Source: Paracoccaceae bacterium (GTDB taxonomy: Bacteria > Pseudomonadota > Alphaproteobacteria > Rhodobacterales > Rhodobacteraceae). From it: 64,000 nucleotides of DNA. The translations under genes were made by a program, and so were the position numbers. Under the pieces are notes generated by a model that was not told where the DNA came from, ran no database searches, and saw only the letters and a program-made list of their open reading frames with translations. Shown here one piece after another: positions 43,951 to 56,069 of this stretch. The stretch lies in contig JAIOJF010000034.1 in assembly GCA_019911965.1 (NCBI GenBank), positions 1 to 64,000 on the forward strand, given 5' to 3'. Each line of letters begins with the position of its first letter. Positions within the stretch are counted from its first letter, which is position 1.

Positions 43951-45869
43951 GCGCCCTCGGACCTCAGGTTGAGTTTCTTGCGCTCGTTGCTGATCCTTGT
44001 GCGCTGGCTGGCGGGATAGGCCTCGGGCGGGGGCGGCCCGGCATAGAGTGCTTCCAGCATGATATCGCGCGCCACCGGCGCGGCAAAGGCCGAGCCGCCG
44101 CCGCCATGTTCGATCACCACCGATACCGCGTAGCGCGGGTTGTCGACAGGTGCGTAACAGACGAACAGCGCATGGTCGCGGCGTTCCCAGGGCAGGTCCT
44201 CGTTGCGCACGATGCCCTGGCGGCGCTCGCTTTCGGTGATACGGCGGACCTGGCTGGTGCCGGTCTTGCCGGCAAGGCGCATGGATTTCTCGGCGATGCG
44301 GGTGGAATAGGCGGTGCCGCCGGTCTCGTTCGATACCGCGAACATGCCCTCGCGCACCGCTGCCAGCGAACTTGACGCAATCCCCAGCGGTGCCGCTTCC
44401 GCCACAATGGTCTGCACCCCGTCGACCGCGCGCAACAGTTTCGGCACCACCGCCCGGCCCGAGGCGATCCGCGCCGCCATTGTCGCCAGTTGCAGGGGCG
44501 AGGCCAGCACGAAGCCCTGGCCGATACCGGCATTCAGGCTGTCACCGATGCGCCACGGCTCGCCGATCACCCGTTCCTTCCACTCCTTGGTCGGCAGCAG
44601 GCCCGAGGCGATGCCGTTCAGCGGCAGGTCATGCCGCTCGCCCAGTCCGAATCTGGCCGCCATAGCGGAAATCTTTTCGATGCCCACACGCTGCGCGACC
44701 TCGTAATAATAGACATCGCAGGATTGCTTCAGACTGTCCTTCAGGTTCACCCGGCCGTGGCCGCCGCGTTTCCAGCAGTGGAACCGCTGGTTGCCAAGCT
44801 CATGATAGCCCCGGCAGGTAACGGTTTCGTCAGGCGCAATCACGCCGTCTTCCAGCGCCGCCAGCGCCACCATCATCTTGAAGGTCGAACCCGGCGGATA
44901 GGTGCCCAGTACCGATTTGCTGGACAAAGGAATGAACGGATCGTCGTTCAGCGCCTTGTAATCGGCCACCGAAATGCCGGTGACGAACTTGTTGGGATCG
45001 AAACTCGGGGTCGAGCCGATGGCCAGCAGATCGCCCTCCTTAACGTCCATCACCACGGCAGACGCGCTTTGCCCGTCCATCCGCGCCATCAGGTAATTCT
45101 GCAAGGCGCTGTCCACCGTCAGATGCAGATCGGTGCCCGATTTGCCTTCCTTGCGGTCGATTTCGCGCATGACCCGGCCAAGGGCGTTCACCTCGATCCT
45201 GCGGGTGCCGGCAAAGCCGCGCAGCAGGCGCTCGGCCTTCAACTCCACCCCGGTCTTGCCGATCTGGAATTTCGGGATTTGCAGCAGGGGGTCCTGATCG
45301 TCCTCGCGGTTCAGGTCGTTTTCCGTGACCCGGCCGACATAGCCAACGATATGCGCGAAATCGCGGTCCCGCGGATAATGGCGCGACAGGCCGACCTCGG
45401 CCGAGACACCAGGCAAGGCCGGTGCATTGGCGGAAACCGAGGCAACCTGTTCCCAGGTCAGATGTTCGGCCACCGTGACCGGCACAAAGGCCGAGCGGCG
45501 TTTCAGTTCCTTCAGCGCGGCAGCATGGTCTTCCGGGCCGAGCGGGATCAGGCGGCTCAAGCGGTCCAGGATGGCGGCCACGTCGCCGGCATTTTCACGC
45601 ACCACGACGATGCGGTAATTCTGCTGGTTCTCGGCAATCGGGCGACCATCGCGATCAAAGATCAACCCGCGTGCCGGGGGCAACAGGCGGATATTGATGC
45701 GGTTTTCTTCCGCCAGCAGGCGAAATTCTTCGGCCTCGGTGACCTGCAGATACCGCAGGCGCGCCGCCAGCAGGCCCATGAAGCCAAGTTGTGCAGCCGT
45801 CAGGATAAGCCCCCGCCGGGTGATCTTGCCCGCTCCGCCTTCGCCGCCGTCACGGTTGCGCAGGCTCAT
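43947..45869 (-). CDS. mrdA: Penicillin-binding protein 2 (elongation transpeptidase)
   Basis: MrdA is the class B transpeptidase that cross-links side-wall peptidoglycan. The 640-residue protein has one membrane anchor (about 18-40), a pedestal domain (about 55-230) and the transpeptidase domain with the three active-site motifs: STFK (in PPGSTFKMMVAL, nucleophile Ser), SCD (in KQSCDVYYYEVA) and KTG (in AGKTGTSQVR). The length is typical of PBP2. It overlaps both mreD and rodA by four bases. Confidence 0.95.
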   Translation of the reverse strand: MSLRNRDGGEGGAGKITRRGLILTAAQLGFMGLLAARLRYLQVTEAEEFRLLAEENRINIRLLPPARGLIFDRDGRPIAENQQNYRIVVVRENAGDVAAILDRLSRLIPLGPEDHAAALKELKRRSAFVPVTVAEHLTWEQVASVSANAPALPGVSAEVGLSRHYPRDRDFAHIVGYVGRVTENDLNREDDQDPLLQIPKFQIGKTGVELKAERLLRGFAGTRRIEVNALGRVMREIDRKEGKSGTDLHLTVDSALQNYLMARMDGQSASAVVMDVKEGDLLAIGSTPSFDPNKFVTGISVADYKALNDDPFIPLSSKSVLGTYPPGSTFKMMVALAALEDGVIAPDETVTCRGYHELGNQRFHCWKRGGHGRVNLKDSLKQSCDVYYYEVAQRVGIEKISAMAARFGLGERHDLPLNGIASGLLPTKEWKERVIGEPWRIGDSLNAGIGQGFVLASPLQLATMAARIASGRAVVPKLLRAVDGVQTIVAEAAPLGIASSSLAAVREGMFAVSNETGGTAYSTRIAEKSMRLAGKTGTSQVRRITESERRQGIVRNEDLPWERRDHALFVCYAPVDNPRYAVSVVIEHGGGGSAFAAPVARDIMLEALYAGPPPPEAYPASQRTRISNERKKLNLRSEGA

Positions 45870-46408
45870 AGCCGATGCCCCAGCAGAACGGCCTCATCCG
45901 GGGAAATCTTGCGGATGCGGAGCACTACCGATCCAAACGCCACCACCAGGGGATAGACCAGTGCCGTCACCACGAAATACAGCATTTCCGAGCCAAATCC
46001 CGGCACCGGCAGGAATACCATCGTCAGCACCAGCCGGTTTGCCAGCATGGCCAGAAACATGATGCCCGCGACGAACAGCCACTCAAACGGAAACACCGCT
46101 TCGCGGAAGCGGTATTCCTGGTTGCGGGCGAATTCGATGGCCAGGATGACAATCGCGGTCCACAGGCCCGGCGGGCGCTGCAGCAGGATGTCGGTCAGAA
46201 GAAATATCACCGCCAGCAGCCAGACCGGCAGGAATTCCGGGCGGCGCAAGGCCACAGCGAAGCTGAGGCATAACAGCAGATCGGGCCTTGGCGTGAATCG
46301 CGGCGTGAAGCCCAACGGCACCAGCGCGGCGAACAGGATCGCCACCGCCACGCCCAGCACGCTGAGACGTCCCAGCCAGAGCCGGGCAACCAGTGCATCA
46401 CCGACCAT
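45866..46408 (-). CDS. mreD: Rod-shape-determining membrane protein MreD
   Basis: MreD is a small integral membrane protein that links MreC and the PBP2-RodA complex. The 180-residue sequence has about five to six hydrophobic helices (for example VAVAILFAALVPLGF, WLLAVIFLLTDILL and GIMFLAMLANRLVLTMVFL) and the usual PDLLLCLSFAVALRRPEFLPVW segment. ATG at 46408 overlaps the end of mreC by 11 bases; upstream ATGs in frame lie deeper in mreC and are less likely. Identity rests strongly on gene order. Confidence 0.85.
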   Translation of the reverse strand: MVGDALVARLWLGRLSVLGVAVAILFAALVPLGFTPRFTPRPDLLLCLSFAVALRRPEFLPVWLLAVIFLLTDILLQRPPGLWTAIVILAIEFARNQEYRFREAVFPFEWLFVAGIMFLAMLANRLVLTMVFLPVPGFGSEMLYFVVTALVYPLVVAFGSVVLRIRKISPDEAVLLGHRL

Positions 46409-47297
46409 TGCCGGCCTCGTCGCTTGCCACATCGCCAACGTCGGCTCCGACCAGTTCGTCGGACACCCCGATCCGCTCGGTTGCAGCTGCGCGCAGAACG
46501 CGCAGGAATTCCAGCCGCTGGAAATCCGCAGAAGGCTGCACCAGCAACCGCCCGTTGCGTCCCAGCACCACCTGCCCGGCCAGCAATCCCGGCGGAAATA
46601 CCTTGCCGTCGCCAGACGAAACCACCCGGTCGCCCGGATGCACGATTTCCGGCGATTCCAGGAACTCGATCACCGGATAGGGCGTGTTGTTGCCGGCCAG
46701 GATCGCCTTTTGTCCCGACGGCTGGATCACCACCGGAATGCGGCTGTTGGAATCGGTCAGCAGCACCACCCGGCTGGTGGTATCGCCCACCCCGGATATT
46801 CGCCCGACCAGCCCCAGCCCGTCCATCGTGGCCCAGCCATCCATCACCCCATCGTTGCGACCGACATTGATCAACGCAGATTGCCGGAACGGCGAGCCGG
46901 AATCCGTCAGCACCACGCCGGTGATGAAGGTCAGCTTGGCGTCGATGCGCACATGGTTCAGATCGAGCAGCTTGGCGTTCTTCTGTTCCAGTTGCAAAGC
47001 CGCCTCGCGCCAGCCCTTCAGCCGCTGCAATTCGCGGCGAAGCTCCTGATTTTGCTCATAGATATTCGCGTAGGATTGGAAATCGGCAACCATCCGGGTG
47101 AACTTTGCCGCAGGCACAAGCGCCCATTGGAAATTCGGCACGATCCGGTCCACCAATGCGGCGCGGAATTGTTCGACCCTTGGATTGTCGATCCGCCACA
47201 GCACGAACACCGCCAGCAGGACGAATACCAGAACGCCGATCAGAACCCGACGGATCGACCGACCATATTCCTGATCTGTCTGCCTGTCCCGCGCCAT
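46398..47297 (-). CDS. mreC: Rod-shape-determining protein MreC
   Basis: MreC is a single-pass periplasmic scaffold that organises the elongation complex. The 299-residue protein has a membrane helix (about 19-38), a coiled coil (about 70-105: NIYEQNQELRRELQRLKGWREAALQLEQKNAKLL in outline) and a beta-domain with ALINVGRNDGVMDGWATMDGLGLVGRISGVG, the characteristic MreC core. It lies between mreB and mreD, 31 bp after mreB. Confidence 0.93.
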   Translation of the reverse strand: MARDRQTDQEYGRSIRRVLIGVLVFVLLAVFVLWRIDNPRVEQFRAALVDRIVPNFQWALVPAAKFTRMVADFQSYANIYEQNQELRRELQRLKGWREAALQLEQKNAKLLDLNHVRIDAKLTFITGVVLTDSGSPFRQSALINVGRNDGVMDGWATMDGLGLVGRISGVGDTTSRVVLLTDSNSRIPVVIQPSGQKAILAGNNTPYPVIEFLESPEIVHPGDRVVSSGDGKVFPPGLLAGQVVLGRNGRLLVQPSADFQRLEFLRVLRAAATERIGVSDELVGADVGDVASDEAGNGR

Positions 47298-47328
47298 CCG
47301 GACTCCTTTTGCGCCACCGATCCGGTGG

Positions 47329-49615
<2,287 letters not shown>

Positions 49616-49626
49616 GAATCCTGAAA

Positions 49627-49663
49627 CGGTTGGCCCGGAGCACCGGCGCCCCGGGCCAGACCG
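49627..49663. terminator. Bidirectional hairpin between acyltransferase gene and leuA
   Basis: TGGCCCGG (49631-49638) and CCGGGCCA (49651-49658) form an 8-bp stem, extended by CGGT (49627-49630) with ACCG (49660-49663) after a one-base bulge. It begins 12 bases after the acyltransferase stop and abuts the leuA stop codon. No long U-run is present on either side. Confidence 0.5.
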
Positions 49664-51217
49664 CTATACAGCTGCCGGCTTGGTCTTTTCGCGCCGCACC
49701 AGCAACTTGTTCAGCGCATTGACATAGGCCTTGGCCGACGCGACCACCGTATCGGTATCGCTGGACTGGCCGGTGACGATCTTGCCGCCTTCTTCCATCC
49801 GCACACTGACCGTTGCTTGCGCGTCGGTGCCCTCGGTCACGGCATGGACCTGATAGAGGACCAGCTTGGTATCATGCGGAAACAATCCCTTGACCGCGTT
49901 GAACGTGGCATCGACCGGTCCGTCGCCCTTGGCGGTGATCTGGTGATCCTTGCCGTCGATGGTCAGCGTCAGGTCGGCCGATTGCGGGGCTTCGGTGCCG
50001 CAGATCACCCGCAGGAATTTCACCTGCAGGCGGTCATTGGCGGCGTTGGTGCTGGTGTCGGTCATCAACGCGATCAGGTCGTCGTCGTAGATTTCCTTCT
50101 TGCGATCCGCCAGTGCCTTGAAGCGCACGAACACGTCCTTCAACTGGTTGTCGCCCAGCTCATAGCCCAGATCGTTCAGCTTGGAGCGCAGCGCCGCGCG
50201 GCCCGAATGCTTGCCCATCACCAGATTGGTTTCGCTGAGGCCGATATCGGTCGGGCGCATGATCTCGAACGTCTCGGCGTTTTTCAGCATGCCGTCCTGA
50301 TGGATGCCGCTTTCATGGGCGAAGGCGTTCTTGCCGACGATGGCCTTGTTGAACTGTACCGGGAAACCCGAAACGGTCGAGACGACGCGGCTGATCTGCA
50401 TGATCTTGGTAGCATCCACGCCGGTGCGATACGGCATGATGTCATTCCTGACCTTCATCGCCATCACCACTTCTTCCAGCGCGGTATTGCCGGCGCGTTC
50501 GCCCAGCCCGTTGATGGTGCATTCGATCTGGCGTGCCCCGGCCTCGACCGCCGCCAGCGCATTCGCCGTCGCCATGCCGAGGTCGTTATGACAATGGGTG
50601 GAGAAAATCACCTTGTCCGCCCCCGGCACGCGGGACAGCAGCATGGATATCAGATCGGCACTTTCACGCGGCGCGGTATAGCCGACGGTATCGGGGATAT
50701 TTATCGTCGTGGCCCCGGCCTTGATCGCAATCTCGACCACCCGGCAGAGATAATCGTGCTCGGTGCGGGTTGCATCCATCGGCGACCATTGCACGTTGTC
50801 GCACAGGTTGCGGGCATGGCTGACGGTTTCATGGATGAGATCGGCCATCTGGTCCATGTCCAGATTCGGGATCGCGCGATGCAGGGGCGAGGTGCCGATG
50901 AAGGTGTGGATACGCGGCTGCGCGGCGTGTTTCACCGCCTCCCAGCAGCGATCAATATCAGGGAACTGCGCCCGCGACAGACCGCAGATCACCGCATCCT
51001 TGGAGCGTTTGGCGATCTCGGCCACCGCCTCGAAATCGCCGTCCGAGGCGATCGGAAACCCGGCTTCGATGATGTCGACGCCCATGTCGTCCAGCAGTTC
51101 GGCGATCTCCAGTTTCTCGTTATGCGACATGGTCGCACCCGGCGATTGCTCGCCGTCGCGCAAGGTGGTGTCGAATATCAATACCCGATCCTGGGCGGAT
51201 TTATCATTGTTTGTCAT
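49664..51217 (-). CDS. leuA: 2-isopropylmalate synthase
   Basis: LeuA condenses acetyl-CoA and 2-oxoisovalerate in the first committed step of leucine synthesis. The 517-residue protein has the DRE-TIM motif FDTTLRDGEQSPGATM (about 15-30), the metal-binding H-x-H in IFSTHCHNDLGMATANAL (about 208-225), GLGERAGNTALEEV, and a C-terminal leucine-binding regulatory domain (about 400-510). It is preceded by a leucine-rich leader peptide and hairpin, suggesting attenuation on top of feedback inhibition. Confidence 0.96.
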   Translation of the reverse strand: MTNNDKSAQDRVLIFDTTLRDGEQSPGATMSHNEKLEIAELLDDMGVDIIEAGFPIASDGDFEAVAEIAKRSKDAVICGLSRAQFPDIDRCWEAVKHAAQPRIHTFIGTSPLHRAIPNLDMDQMADLIHETVSHARNLCDNVQWSPMDATRTEHDYLCRVVEIAIKAGATTINIPDTVGYTAPRESADLISMLLSRVPGADKVIFSTHCHNDLGMATANALAAVEAGARQIECTINGLGERAGNTALEEVVMAMKVRNDIMPYRTGVDATKIMQISRVVSTVSGFPVQFNKAIVGKNAFAHESGIHQDGMLKNAETFEIMRPTDIGLSETNLVMGKHSGRAALRSKLNDLGYELGDNQLKDVFVRFKALADRKKEIYDDDLIALMTDTSTNAANDRLQVKFLRVICGTEAPQSADLTLTIDGKDHQITAKGDGPVDATFNAVKGLFPHDTKLVLYQVHAVTEGTDAQATVSVRMEEGGKIVTGQSSDTDTVVASAKAYVNALNKLLVRREKTKPAAV

Positions 51218-51255
51218 GGTGTTGTCTCGTCTGTTCTTAGCGTTGTGTCTGTCTG

Positions 51256-51297
51256 GTCAGGCGCGTTTGAATACCCTCCGAGCGGACGCGCCCTGAC
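51256..51297 (-). promoter_or_regulatory. Hairpin between leucine leader peptide and leuA
   Basis: On the leftward strand GTCAGGGCGCGT (51297-51286) pairs with ACGCGCCTGAC (51266-51256), an 11-bp stem with one bulged G and a 19-base loop. It lies nine bases after the leader stop and 38 bases before the leuA ATG. No U-run follows, so it may not be a simple intrinsic terminator. Confidence 0.5.
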
Positions 51298-51305
51298 AGG
51301 CACGC

Positions 51306-51392
51306 TCAGAGGCGGCTAAGAAGCAGCAGCGCAGCCAGCGACCGCGGCAAGGGAGCCGGGATCATCGGGGCGATATGTGCGCTTGTCGTCAT
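51306..51392 (-). CDS. leuL: Leucine-rich leader peptide of leuA (putative attenuator)
   Basis: A 28-codon reading frame begins MTTSAHIAPM and ends AALLLLSRL. Codons 22-25 are four consecutive leucines (CTG CTG CTT CTT) and seven of 28 codons are leucine. It stops at TGA nine bases before a stable hairpin, and leuA follows. This is the arrangement of leader peptides that sense charged tRNA-Leu by ribosome stalling. No Shine-Dalgarno is visible, and a TATAGT box ends seven bases before the ATG, so the message may be leaderless. Confidence 0.7.
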   Translation of the reverse strand: MTTSAHIAPMIPAPLPRSLAALLLLSRL

Positions 51393-51399
51393 GGGACGG

Positions 51400-51427
51400 A
51401 CTATAGCCGGATTTCGGGCGATGAAAA
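51400..51427 (-). promoter_or_regulatory. Candidate promoter of the leuA leader
   Basis: On the leftward strand TATAGT (51405-51400) is preceded after 16 bases by TTTTCA (51427-51422), a four-of-six match to TTGACA. The predicted transcript start is at or within a base or two of the leader ATG at 51392. Confidence 0.4.
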
Positions 51428-51446
51428 GGGGGAATTGCAGTACGCC

Positions 51447-52223
51447 CTAACGCAGGCGGGGCGGCTTGGCCGGGTCCATGCCGGGGGCGGTTGCCACCGC
51501 TTCGCGGCTGGCCGGTTCGGGGATGGTGAAGGCGCGGCCAACCGCCAGAATGTCTGCCAGGGCGCGGTCGCCGGGGGCAAAGAAACCGATATCCAGTGTC
51601 GCACCGGAGGCGGTGAAGCCGACCGCCTCGGCAATCGCCTGCCTGAGCGCGGCCGCGACACCCGGCGCGGCCCCGATAATGGCCAGGAGCAGGGTTTGTG
51701 CCCCGTCGTGATGGCGCGCCGTGACCAGCACCGCCTGCTCTGCCAGCCCCGCCGCGCCGTGCAGTTTCGCCGCCAATGCCGCTTCCAGATCGGGATCGAG
51801 CGCATCAGGTGACGCAACCCCCGCCAGTCCGACCATCTGTTCCGCGCCCTGACCGCCCAGCATTTCGCCCAGCCAGACCATCGCTTCGGGCGGCAACAGG
51901 GTTTCGGACGCAGCCACGCCGATATTCAGGCCCAGCGCCAGGTTTGAACCCGCCAGCATCTCGGCCAGCTTGCGGCCCGGCATTTCGGCAAAAGGGGCCG
52001 GTTCGCCGGTGAATTCGGCCAGGCGTTCCTCGTGATCGAAGGCCAGAACGGTTTCGATACCATCGGCGGTCACGGTTTTCGGGCGGATGCGGTCGCCTTC
52101 GGGATCGGTGTCCAGCAGCAGGTAGAGCGTGGTATCGGCCAGGGTTTCAAAATACCTGAGGCGCGCCGCGTCGTCATCGGGGGCCGCGATCATGCGGGCA
52201 TGGGCCTGATCAAGTCTGCTCAT
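51447..52223 (-). CDS. SseB N-terminal domain protein
   Basis: The 258-residue cytosolic protein resembles SseB-type proteins: LYLLLDTDPEGDRIRPKTVTADGIETVLAFDHEERLAEF (outline, about 32-71) matches the SseB N-terminal domain with the x-L-A-F-S/D pattern, followed by ALGLNIGVAASETLLPPEAMVWL. The C-terminal half resembles the SseB C-terminal region. Function in this group is unknown. Its start overlaps the end of the glycosylase gene by 14 bases, so the two are co-transcribed. Confidence 0.75.
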   Translation of the reverse strand: MSRLDQAHARMIAAPDDDAARLRYFETLADTTLYLLLDTDPEGDRIRPKTVTADGIETVLAFDHEERLAEFTGEPAPFAEMPGRKLAEMLAGSNLALGLNIGVAASETLLPPEAMVWLGEMLGGQGAEQMVGLAGVASPDALDPDLEAALAAKLHGAAGLAEQAVLVTARHHDGAQTLLLAIIGAAPGVAAALRQAIAEAVGFTASGATLDIGFFAPGDRALADILAVGRAFTIPEPASREAVATAPGMDPAKPPRLR

Positions 52224-52839
52224 CTGTCCTTGCCTGTCCCTGTGCCAGCGCCTCTGCCACCCGAGCCTTCAGTGCCGGTAACAGCTCGGCCTCGAACCAC
52301 GGGTTTTTCTTCAGCCAACCCGTATTGCGCCAGGAGGGATGCGGCAACGGGAAAATGCCGGGCGCATGGTCGCGCCAATTGGCCACATTCCCTGTCAGGC
52401 TGCCAGCAGCCTTGCCCAGATGCCATTTCTGGGCGTGCAGCCCGACCAGCAGCAGCAATACCGGCTCGTCTAGCGCCTGCAACACGCGCGCACGCCAGGT
52501 TGCGGCGCAGATCGGCGGCGGCGGCAGGTCCGCGCCGGATGCATTGTAGCCGGGAAAGCAGAAGGCCATCGGCAGCACCCCGATCCGCGCCCTATCATAG
52601 AATGTCGCCCGGTCGATCCCCATCCAGTCGCGCAGGCGATCGCCTGAGCGGTCATCGAACGGCACGCCGCTTTCATGCACCCTGAGCCCCGGTGCCTGCC
52701 CCGCGATCAGGATCGGCGCATCGCCGTGCAGCCAGAACACCGGACGCGGCGCATGGCCGGTAGCGGTGGCGGCAAAACGGTCGGCGCAGAGGCGGCAGGC
52801 GGTGATTTCGCGTTCAAGGGATTCGAGGTTGTCGGTCAT
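52210..52839 (-). CDS. Uracil-DNA glycosylase family protein
   Basis: The 209-residue protein belongs to the UDG superfamily, near the group annotated as uracil-DNA glycosylase-like without full activity. It begins [18 protein letters not shown] with cysteines (C15, C18), has [32 protein letters not shown] (outline, about 45-76; motif A GQAPG) and the motif B-like PLPHPSWRN (about 168-176). [19 protein letters not shown] is typical of this subgroup. Substrate range cannot be stated. It overlaps the SseB-domain gene. Confidence 0.8.
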   Translation of the reverse strand: MTDNLESLEREITACRLCADRFAATATGHAPRPVFWLHGDAPILIAGQAPGLRVHESGVPFDDRSGDRLRDWMGIDRATFYDRARIGVLPMAFCFPGYNASGADLPPPPICAATWRARVLQALDEPVLLLLVGLHAQKWHLGKAAGSLTGNVANWRDHAPGIFPLPHPSWRNTGWLKKNPWFEAELLPALKARVAEALAQGQARTDEQT

Positions 52840-52928
52840 GGCGGGTAATACCCTGGCTGGCTGTTGGTCCAAACCGAGAATCCGGGTTTGTTCTCGGCGG
52901 TTTTGGCGACACGCTGCCGGGCAGGCGA

Positions 52929-53606
52929 TCAGCGCCAGTCGATCACCTGATCCGGGCTGGCGCGGCTGGTGCGGAACTGATTGACCGGATGCGCCTTGTC
53001 TTCATAGCCGAACGAGATGGCGCAGACGATCACGCGGTCCTCGGGGATCTGGAAATAATCGCGCACCGCCGCGCTCAGGCCCGCGATGGCGGCCTGCGGG
53101 ATGGATCCGACACCGGAAGCCTCGGCGGCCAGCGTGAAGCCGGTGACAAACGCGCCGCAATCAATCGCGCCGTAAGTGCCCAATGCGCGGTCCGAGGTGA
53201 CGATGGCGGTATGGGGTGCCCCGAACAGGCGGAAATTCTCGAACATCTGCCGAGCCGATCCGGCCCGGTCACCCTTTTCCACGCCGACCGCATCGTAAAG
53301 CTGCCAGCCGCAATCGCTGCGCCGTTCGCGGTAGATACCGTCATAGGATTTCGGCGCGTCAAGCTCGTGTCCCCACAGGCCCGATTCCGCCGCCTCGACC
53401 ATGCGCCGGCGAAACGCCTCGGTGCCCTCGCCCCGTGTCACGATCAGTTGCCAGGGCTGGGCATTGCACCAGGACGGCACGCGCTGCGCCACCTCGACGA
53501 TCCGGGCAATCACCGCATCCGGCACCTGATCGGGCAGGAAGGCACGGCTGGAATGCCGTGCTCGCATCAATGCATCCAACGCATCCAGTGCCTGTTCATC
53601 CGCCAT
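52929..53606 (-). CDS. Nitroreductase family protein
   Basis: The 225-residue FMN-dependent oxidoreductase has [43 protein letters not shown] in outline (about 14-56; RxSxRxF and PSWCNxQPW bind FMN) and [12 protein letters not shown] near residue 165, where homologues have G.GT.P. Such enzymes reduce nitroaromatics, quinones or enones. Substrate unknown. It is divergent from uvrB with 126 bp between, and lies 89 bp before the glycosylase gene on the same strand. Confidence 0.88.
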   Translation of the reverse strand: MADEQALDALDALMRARHSSRAFLPDQVPDAVIARIVEVAQRVPSWCNAQPWQLIVTRGEGTEAFRRRMVEAAESGLWGHELDAPKSYDGIYRERRSDCGWQLYDAVGVEKGDRAGSARQMFENFRLFGAPHTAIVTSDRALGTYGAIDCGAFVTGFTLAAEASGVGSIPQAAIAGLSAAVRDYFQIPEDRVIVCAISFGYEDKAHPVNQFRTSRASPDQVIDWR

Positions 53607-53732
53607 GACAGCCCCCTGTTCGATCCGTCAGACAAACTGCACCGCCACCTGCCGGATGACAAGTGGCGACCCGGCCCTTGCACTGGAACAAAAAGGGGTC
53701 ATCTTGAGGGCAAGCCAAGGGGAATCACATCA

Positions 53733-55913
53733 ATGACCGATACCGCCACCGCGACCGCCAGACCCGGCCCGCCGGACAAGCCCGAAGGTGGCCGCCGCCT
53801 TGTCCTGCATGCCGGGTTCGAGCCCGCCGGCGATCAGCCGACCGCCATTGCCGAACTGGTCGAAGGGATTGTCGGCGGTGAACAGAACCAGGTGCTGTTG
53901 GGCGCAACCGGCACGGGCAAGACCTTCACGATGGCCAAGGTGATCGAGGCCACCCAGCGCCCCGCGATCATCCTTGCCCCCAACAAGACCCTCGCCGCCC
54001 AGCTATACGGTGAGTTCAAGTCGTTCTTTCCCGAAAACGCCGTCGAATATTTCGTGTCGTTTTACGATTACTACCAGCCCGAAGCCTATGTCGCGCGTTC
54101 GGACACCTATATCGAGAAGGAAAGCCAGATCAACGACCAGATCGACCGGATGCGCCACGCCGCCACAAGGGCGCTGCTGGAACGCGATGACGTGATCATC
54201 GTCGCCTCGGTCAGTTGCATCTACGGTATCGGCTCGGTCGAGACCTATGGCGCGATGACGCTGAACCTGGAAACCGGGCAATCCTACGATCAGCGCGGCG
54301 TCATGCAGGACCTTGTGGCGCAGCAATACAAGCGCAACGACAACGCCTTCGGGCGTGGCACCTTCCGGGTGCGCGGCGACAGTCTGGAAATCTGGCCCGC
54401 CCACCTAGAAGATCGCGGCTGGCGCTTGTCGTTCTTCGGCGAGGAGCTTGAGGCGATCACCGAGTTTGACACCCTGACAGGTGCGAAAACCGGCGATCTG
54501 GACAAGGTGCGCATCTATGCAAATTCACATTACGTGACACCGAAACCGACCCTCAATCAGGCGATCAAGGAGATCAGGAAAGAGCTTGAGCTACGCCTGA
54601 AACAGCTTGAGGGCGACGGCAAATTGCTGGAAGCCCAGCGGTTGGAACAGCGCACCAAGTTCGATCTGGAAATGCTGGAAGCGACCGGCCATTGCAACGG
54701 TATCGAGAATTACTCGCGCTATCTGACCGGGCGCGCGCCGGGTGAACCGCCCCCCACCCTGTTTGAATACATCCCTGACAACGCCATCGTGTTTGCCGAT
54801 GAAAGCCATGTTTCGGTGCCGCAGATCGGCGGCATGTACAAAGGCGACTTCCGGCGGAAATTCACGCTGGCCGAACACGGCTTCCGCCTGCCATCCTGCA
54901 TGGATAACCGCCCGTTGAAATTCGAGGAATGGGACTCCATGCGCCCGCAATCGGTGTTCGTCTCCGCCACGCCGCAGAACTGGGAACTGGAGCAATCCGG
55001 TGGCGTTTTCGCCGAACAGGTGATCCGCCCGACCGGCCTGCTGGACCCGCCGGTGGAAATCCGCCCGGTGGAGATGCAGGTGGACGATCTGCTGGACGAG
55101 GTCAGGAAAGTCGCCGCCGCCGGTTACCGAACGCTGGTTACCACGCTGACCAAGCGGATGGCCGAGGACCTGACCGAATACATGCACGAACAGGGCATCC
55201 GTGTGCGGTACATGCATTCCGATATCGACACGCTGGAGAGGATCGAAATCCTGCGCGACCTGCGCCTTGGGGCATTCGACGTGCTGATCGGCATCAACCT
55301 GTTGCGCGAGGGCCTGGATATCCCGGAATGCGGGCTGGTGGCCATTCTGGATGCCGACAAGGAAGGCTTCCTGCGCTCGGAAACCTCGTTGATCCAGACC
55401 ATCGGGCGGGCGGCGCGGAATTCCGATGGGCGGGTGATCATGTATGCCGACCGGATCACCGGCTCGATGGAGCGCGCCCTTGGCGAAACCAACCGGCGCC
55501 GGGAAAAGCAGATCGCCTATAACGAATTGCACAGCATCACCCCGGCGACGATCCGCAAGAACGTCGATGACGTGCTGTCGGGGCTTTATGCCGGCGATAC
55601 CGATCAGGCGCGGGTGACGGCAAAGATCAGCAAACCGCTGGTCGGGGCTAATCTGCGTGCCCATCTGGACGCCCTGCGCGCCGACATGCTGAAGGCAGCC
55701 GAGAACCTGGAATTCGAGGAAGCAGCAAGGCTGCGCGACGAGGTGAAGCGGCTGGAAGCGGTGGAACTGGCGGTGGCGGACGACCCGCTGGCGCGGCAAT
55801 CGGCGGTCGAGGCGGCCTCGGAGGAGGCGGTGGCACGCAAGGGGAGGTCAACGGCGGGCAAGGCGGGAAGCGTGGTGGTGCGTGGGAAAAGCCAGCGGAA
55901 GGGGCGGTTTTGA
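53733..55913 (+). CDS. uvrB: Excinuclease ABC subunit B
   Basis: UvrB is the damage-verifying helicase-like subunit of nucleotide excision repair. The 726-residue protein has Walker [10 protein letters not shown] (about 56-64), the beta-hairpin region with [10 protein letters not shown] (about 109-118), DESHVSVPQ (about 353-361), helicase motif [17 protein letters not shown] (motif VI), and the C-terminal UVR domain (about 643-678). A basic tail of about 40 residues follows. ATG at 53733 follows AAGGGGA; the frame stays open far upstream without similarity. I found no complete alphaproteobacterial LexA box upstream. Confidence 0.96.
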   Translation: MTDTATATARPGPPDKPEGGRRLVLHAGFEPAGDQPTAIAELVEGIVGGEQNQVLLGATGTGKTFTMAKVIEATQRPAIILAPNKTLAAQLYGEFKSFFPENAVEYFVSFYDYYQPEAYVARSDTYIEKESQINDQIDRMRHAATRALLERDDVIIVASVSCIYGIGSVETYGAMTLNLETGQSYDQRGVMQDLVAQQYKRNDNAFGRGTFRVRGDSLEIWPAHLEDRGWRLSFFGEELEAITEFDTLTGAKTGDLDKVRIYANSHYVTPKPTLNQAIKEIRKELELRLKQLEGDGKLLEAQRLEQRTKFDLEMLEATGHCNGIENYSRYLTGRAPGEPPPTLFEYIPDNAIVFADESHVSVPQIGGMYKGDFRRKFTLAEHGFRLPSCMDNRPLKFEEWDSMRPQSVFVSATPQNWELEQSGGVFAEQVIRPTGLLDPPVEIRPVEMQVDDLLDEVRKVAAAGYRTLVTTLTKRMAEDLTEYMHEQGIRVRYMHSDIDTLERIEILRDLRLGAFDVLIGINLLREGLDIPECGLVAILDADKEGFLRSETSLIQTIGRAARNSDGRVIMYADRITGSMERALGETNRRREKQIAYNELHSITPATIRKNVDDVLSGLYAGDTDQARVTAKISKPLVGANLRAHLDALRADMLKAAENLEFEEAARLRDEVKRLEAVELAVADDPLARQSAVEAASEEAVARKGRSTAGKAGSVVVRGKSQRKGRF

Positions 55914-56069
55914 TCCTTTTAGATTGAGGGCGCTGGGGAGCCGTCCGATCATCCACGAATGATCGCGCATACTGGTACGTGCCGGACCAATCGACCAATC
56001 GTTTCACCGGATGGTAACCGAATCAAGCCAATACCATCCCTGTACAGCGAAATAATCACGGAATTTCAG

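Noticed and set aside
53686-53700. Possible alphaproteobacterial LexA box upstream of uvrB
   Set aside because: GAAC-N7-GGTC matches only one half of the GTTC/GAAC-N7 direct repeat, so SOS control is not supported.
52989-53732. In-frame extension of uvrB upstream by about 248 codons
   Set aside because: The extension overlaps the divergent nitroreductase gene, has no uvrB similarity, and a ribosome site precedes the ATG at 53733.
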